This document shows, piece by piece, positions 59,400 to 64,000 of a DNA stretch of 64,000 nt; positions within the stretch are counted from its first letter, which is position 1; every line of letters starts with the position of its first letter. This DNA comes from Diorhabda sublineata (lineage: Eukaryota; Arthropoda; Insecta; Coleoptera; Chrysomelidae). The position numbers were made by a program, and so were the translations under genes. The stretch spans positions 11,485,653-11,549,652 of the forward strand of contig NC_079478.1 in NCBI RefSeq assembly GCF_026230105.1. The letters are read 5' to 3'. Below the pieces are notes generated by a model. The model saw only the letters and a program-made list of their open reading frames with translations. It did no database searches and had not been told where the DNA came from.

Positions 59400-59645
59400 A
59401 AATAAGGAATTAAAATAAAATAATATATATACAGTAGGGGTCTTACAGCTTTTTTGCCGCGTCCCGCATTTCGTACTCTATCGTTCTTTCTATCTATCCA
59501 CTTGTTTACCTGAATAGCTCTATATTTCATATTTTGGCCAATTCCTTCCTTCCAGGTTCTTCAGGGTCTTCCTCGTCTCCTTCTATTAGCGGTTGATACA
59601 TCAATGCTACGTATACTCGACCTGTTTTTATATCTTCATTCTGTG
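59400..59645 (-). mobile_element. RTE-like C-terminal scrap
   Basis: The minus strand gives VSTANRRRRGRP, stop, RTWKEGIGQNMKYR then NKWIDRKNDRVRNA. It resembles the RxRGRPRxTWxEGI... tail of RTE-like elements. Short and frame-broken. Confidence 0.5.
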
Positions 59646-59649
59646 TATG

Positions 59650-60975
59650 CTCTGTTTTTTTTTAATTGTTACTTAAAATAATGCAAACAATTTGGTACTT
59701 TTTCTATAATATGTTCATGTTCAGTAACTATTAGAACAATTGGTTAATGTTCTATGTTCTAGTCTCACCCTTTTACAATTTACATTTAGTTCACAGATGT
59801 TTCTTATGATAAGGGCTCTATCAAATCTGAAGCTTTTTGTGGATCTGTTGGTGGGTTTGACTGTTGATACCAAATTTCTATGTTTTTCGCCACTTCCAGC
59901 ACTTGTCCCTTAGTAATCTTTTATTTTTAAATGTTTAACATTTAACAACAGGCTTTTTAATAATTTTCAACTTATGAAAAAGTTTTACGCTATTTTTATT
60001 AATTATTTACATATTGCCTCAGCCAATACACGAATCAGTGTTGTAAACTATATAAAATTCTATAAAAATTTTACACCCACTTTTGTCCAAATATGCCGAT
60101 AGAATTTATAACCCTAATGCTGATAATTTCTTTTCTTTTCTTTTCGATTCCTCTGATTAAGATTAAAGAGAAATGAATATGAAAACATATTAACAAGGAA
60201 TAGAAGTATCATATATAGTTCTACTATATTTCCAGTCAAAATAAGAGAAATTTTTTAAAGGTTCAATATACATTGTATAAAGTGATGTAGTCAGAAAACA
60301 TAACAAACAGAATATATTTTCATAAAAATTTCAATAGAACAGAGAAATATCAACAAAATACATATGATATCGATATATAAATCAATTTTTATGAATTCTT
60401 ACAAAAAGTAATTCCATATGTTTTCCTATTATAGTTCAAAATGTGAAAAATTGAAGGGTGTGCCCACGCAAGGTTTTCATTACGAGAAAAATTTGAAATT
60501 ATTCAGAAGTAGATTGTTTACAACAATTTATCCAACTTTTTATATTAGTTTGAATGTTTTTTTGTTTCTTTGCTGTTTAGATGGAATTCTCTAATCAAAT
60601 TTTCACTATTAAACAGCCTTGTTTCGCATAGTTTGTGATAACAAATAAAAAATTAGTGGAATATTGCATATTATTGCATGCATTAATTAAATTAATTATT
60701 ATATGAAACAGAATATCATTGAACTTTTAAATCAAACTTTCAAATTTCACTAATAAATGTCGCTACAAGATAGAAAGAAGATTTATAATTTGACGAAAAA
60801 GCCACTAATTACATAGCGATATTATTTAAGAGAATGAAAACGATGGGAAAAATTAATTATATTGATAGCATTGGCTAGAATGTTTATTGGCAGTTAAATA
60901 TTATTTACTAAATCAAATGAGATTTCATTATTGATTCTGTTCGTCAACGATTCAGTCAAATTGCAGCGGGCTTAA
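59650..60975. other. Gene-free stretch
   Basis: Nothing recognised. Confidence 0.4.
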
Positions 60976-60981
60976 GTCTGA

Positions 60982-61372
60982 TTAGGAAATGTTCCATTTT
61001 GCATTTTTTTCATAATAAAATGAGGTAATTATAAAAAAGCTCAAAAACGAACCAATTGGAAATATTGAGAAGTAAAAAATAGGGTAATAAAAGTGAAAAC
61101 TAACCCTAACAGCGCGCCACTGGTTGAATTTTCCCGAAGTGTGCTTATGTGAAAATATCATTTTATTATGGAGCATATTGGTGACCAAAGTGGAAATAAG
61201 TCGTTCTTGATTTATGGCAATTTTTTTATTTTGTTTTAAAATTTCAAACACCCCATATCTCAGCAACTAGGCCCGTAAGGGTTTGTATTCCTATATCAAA
61301 ATGAATCATTTATTGAGATCTCTCTGTGATAGAGGGTTGTCGGGCGAATATAGAAACACCCTGTAGGTGGAA
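60982..61372 (-). mobile_element. Possible 3' end of a transposable element with CAGGGTGTT border
   Basis: A 94-codon minus frame (GVFEILKQNKKIAINQERLI, STLVTNMLHNKMIFSHKHTS, GKFNQWRAV) ends near a GGGTTGTCGGGC..ACACCCTGTA border at 61,364-61,373. Such borders are common in insect element tails. I do not recognise the protein text with certainty, and it may not be translated. Confidence 0.3.
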
Positions 61373-61379
61373 CCAATAA

Positions 61380-62270
61380 AAAATTTTTAAAAAAGTATTT
61401 ACAATTACTTGATATGTTAAATTATTATATTTACATATAAGAGTAATATTTTATGAATAAATATGTGTCGTTACAATTATATCTCCACTAAACTCTAAAA
61501 TTTTAAACTTTAATATACTCAACCACAGAAATTTGAAAACAACTATGAAAATAATGCGTTTACCATCAACATCTTCCTCATTATTTTGACAGCACTGTCC
61601 ACATATCCTCATATTAACCACCTCACTGTAATAATCACTGAAAGACCTTCGCAGAAAATTAACAAGAACACGGAACAGTGCCCTAATGTACCAACACATT
61701 TGTTTAATGTGAATTATATATAAATGTCTTTAGTGTACTAAAAGCCGTATAGATTCATTAAAAAGTAGTAGAACATAATAAGAGATGTTTAGCAGATGTC
61801 TCTAATTGTCTTCCGTTCCTTTTTTTTTGTTTTCGTTCCCTAATAAAGTATTCCTTTTCTGTTTTCGTTTGTATCCATGAATGTCTGCAGCAACGTAATT
61901 AATCTACGAGGTAAATTGAGTTTAAGCCGTAGCTTAAGACGTATCTTAAGAGAAATGTAACGGACGTAGGATTGAAATACATCTTCTTGTCGTCGGTGAC
62001 AAAGCAAATAGCAGATTACATCTAGGTGTTCGGTTTATATAGAAGCTTTCTAGCTTGAGTTGCTCTGTTGGATTTAAGTTTTTGATAGGCAGTTCATGAG
62101 TCAAATAACAAAATCCTCAAAAATGCTTACTTGTCTTCTACACTTGGTTTACTAAACTTCTTTCGAGAGGTTTTCAGTTAGACAGACATTTAAAAAAATT
62201 TTGTTAAATTGTTTGTTTTGTTTTTCAAGAAAAACAGATAGTATAAAAAATTGTGTGTGTCAGCTCCGAC
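61380..62270. other. Gene-free stretch
   Basis: The minus frame at 61,451-61,699 has a CGQCCQNNE cysteine cluster but no family I can name. Confidence 0.35.
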
Positions 62271-62277
62271 GCACGAC

Positions 62278-63304
62278 TGGAGTTTACTCCTTAAGTTCGA
62301 TAGTCTAACCAGACGCAAAAAGAGTTTATTTAACTTAAAAAAGATTGGTTGATTGCCAGAATATTTTGGGCTTCCTTCATTAAGTTTTTGGAGGTTTAGA
62401 TTTTTTCCTAGTCAAAGAATATAAAAAAACATTAGAAAATTTATAAATGCATAATTATAAAAATTTTAACCGACTTTAAGAAAATTGATAAAAAAAGGTT
62501 TTTATAAACACTTTTTTTAAATTATTATAATTAATTTTTTATTTAAAATATAATATTATCTTAATAATTAATAAAAATGGTTATAAAAAGATAATTATGT
62601 CAATAAATCTTTTACATACAATAATAAATAGTACATGAAAATTATTTAAATAAGCTAAAAAATAACTTTTCGAAAGAAAATTATATAAAAACATTATTAT
62701 AATGAAAAAATATTGTCGATTTTTCTGATAATATTTTCGAATTATTGACTACAGTTGTTAATATTTAAAAATTATTTATAAAATAAATCATAATAACGTG
62801 GAAGAATTTATAGACATCGACAAAAAAATTAATTTTTGGTTAGGTTAGAAATTTTCTATTTTATGTGGATCCGCTCGATAATTCATATTGGGTTGATTAT
62901 CTAATTTTATGTGTTGTTTACAAATATATATTTATATGAACTACATCGATAATTATTAAAATATTTAATAAATACAAATTGCACATGCTCATACATATAA
63001 TACATGAAATATAACGTACCTTGCAACCACGTGTTTGTTAGATGTTCCGGCAATATCATCTACATCTCATTCTGCCATAGTTATTTGAAAATACTTTCAG
63101 TCCACTTTAGCGGAACACAATGATAATGAAACTTCACAATGACAACAATATAAGTATGTTGACACTGACAAATTAGAAAGTTGCGCATCATAGGGTGCGC
63201 ACCAAAAACGTAACGAGGTCATTCATCGATAGATTTTACTCCTCACATTTTTCTCATACCGGGCTCCTTATATATGCAAATCGATTCTTAAGGAGTAAAC
63301 TCCA
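62278..63304. mobile_element. AT-rich non-coding element with 18-bp terminal inverted repeats
   Basis: TGGAGTTTACTCCTTAAG at 62,278-62,295 is the exact reverse complement of 63,287-63,304, with CGAT following inside both. The first 12 bases of each end can also fold on themselves (GGAGTTTACTCC). The 1.0-kb interior (62,400-63,000 especially) is almost all A and T and has no coding frame. No clear target duplication is visible. It could be a MITE of unknown superfamily. Confidence 0.5.
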
Positions 63305-63309
63305 AAAAA

Positions 63310-63555
63310 TTTTTTTTCATCTTTGCACTTCTTAGACATTTTTATATTTTTCGTAACGAATCGTCTTAATTTCAGCTTTCTTGATAGAAAATCAATTTAA
63401 AATAATAGGTAAAAATTGACGTTTCGAACTATTTGGGTCTTCATCAAAATACTACTTGACATTGGCAATTTGTGTAATTATATAAATAAATAGATCACCT
63501 ACAACATGGATATCAGAATTAAAATCTGTTACCTGTTTTAACCAAAAATAGTTAT
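63310..63555. repeat. Dispersed repeat, copy 3, in otherwise plain sequence
   Basis: AAAATTGACGTTTCGAACTA and CTTCATCAAAAT at 63,411-63,452 match the repeat at 47,690. It resembles the start of Penelope-type repeats (weak, from memory). Confidence 0.4.
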
Positions 63556-63560
63556 TTATG

Positions 63561-64000
63561 CAACAAGTGAGTAAAGTAATACTTTTTTCACGAGTAGAAC
63601 GGTTTGACCTACTCCTACGAATGAAAAAAAATTACTTTACTTACGGGTTTCATACAAAAACTTTCATCAATTTTTATTTTGTAATAGTAATATTAAAAGT
63701 ACAACTGTGAGCATTATTAATTTGAAGTAAAGAATAAGTTACATTACTATTAGTTCTTGAATTGGTAACTTAACAAGTTCAAAGAAATAACATATATAGT
63801 TGTATTAGTACTTATTGGATTGTTGGTAGGGTCGTAAACAATTACAATGTCGTACTAGTTCCCATCAAAATTTGCACTGCGAAATCCATTTTGTTTTTTA
63901 TTTAGTCGTCTACGTAACCCTCCGCAACTGTGTTGGATTTCCATCCAACGTGCTTCTTTAGTTGAATTATATCACCACCAGAATCAGAGACGTCGAAGAG
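63561..64000 (-). mobile_element. Third tyrosine-recombinase element, entering from the right edge
   Basis: The minus strand from 64,000 reads LFDVSDSGGDIIQLKKHVGW, KSNTVAEGYVDD: the GGDIxxLKxHxGW..TVAExY block with catalytic His/Trp and Tyr. After a stop the frame continues to the family C-terminus NNAHSCTFNITITK, stop at 63,674. It matches NCVFNINIYNN of the copy at 11.3 kb. Beyond the stop lie two inverted-repeat modules: AACAAGTGAGTAAAGTAAT with ACTTTTTTCACGAG (63,562-63,594) and CGAATGAAAAAAAATTACTT, TACTTACG (63,618-63,645). The rest of the gene is outside the window. Confidence 0.7.

Noticed and set aside
1..64000. CRISPR arrays, rRNA genes, bacterial operons, integrated viral genomes
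   Set aside because: No regular spaced repeats, rRNA signatures, or long intact polycistronic frames were seen on either strand.

Overview
The window reads as AT-rich nuclear DNA from an insect, most likely a beetle. This is judged from the mix of relics, from memory and without any search: Jockey-like and RTE-like non-LTR retrotransposons, Penelope-like elements with GIY-YIG domains, mariner copies, Harbinger-like MITEs, Crypton-like tyrosine recombinases, and a short interstitial (CCTAA)n tract matching the insect telomere repeat. There are no bacterial-style operons, ribosome binding sites, rRNA genes or CRISPR arrays. Nearly every recognisable protein is broken by stops and frameshifts, so this is an old transposon graveyard in an intergenic or intronic region. 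The only piece that looks like an ordinary host gene is one SH2-domain exon (minus strand, about 35.9-36.25 kb) with an acceptor splice site.

Layout. 0-5.2 kb: a decayed copy of a multi-copy arthropod protein family, a Jockey-type RNase H remnant, and a minus-strand non-LTR 3' end whose tail is tandemly duplicated. 7.5-8.3 kb: Penelope fragments in a palindromic arrangement. 9.75-9.85 kb: a textbook heat-shock promoter (clustered HSEs plus TATA) with no recognisable gene behind it. 10.7-11.6 kb: an internally deleted tyrosine-recombinase element with palindromic ends. 12.1-18.5 kb: two RTE-like remnants, one split by a mariner, a Harbinger-like MITE with TTA target duplications, and a large pseudogene of an uncharacterised insect family.

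22-35 kb: RTE-like remnants (one long and internally deleted), an LTR-retrotransposon integrase scrap, three or more members of the Harbinger-like MITE family (the largest carrying a transposase fragment), and a Penelope copy with an open but catalytically damaged GIY-YIG ORF. 37-47 kb: mariner scraps, a DUF4817-like helix-turn-helix fragment, Jockey RNase H and RTE remnants, and the best preserved tyrosine-recombinase element (45.6-47.2 kb). 50-53.6 kb: inverted Penelope terminal repeats, a Jockey RT scrap, and a mariner with both ends. 57.3-59.7 kb: stacked minus-strand non-LTR remnants. 62.3-63.3 kb: an AT-rich element with terminal inverted repeats. The right edge enters a third tyrosine-recombinase element.

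The most interesting theme is the tyrosine-recombinase family at three loci. Each has, just beyond the stop codon, paired inverted-repeat modules whose outer edge reads AACAAGTG. At 10,775 the module is a perfect 26-bp palindrome. These look like recombinase attachment sites. Second is the orphan heat-shock promoter.
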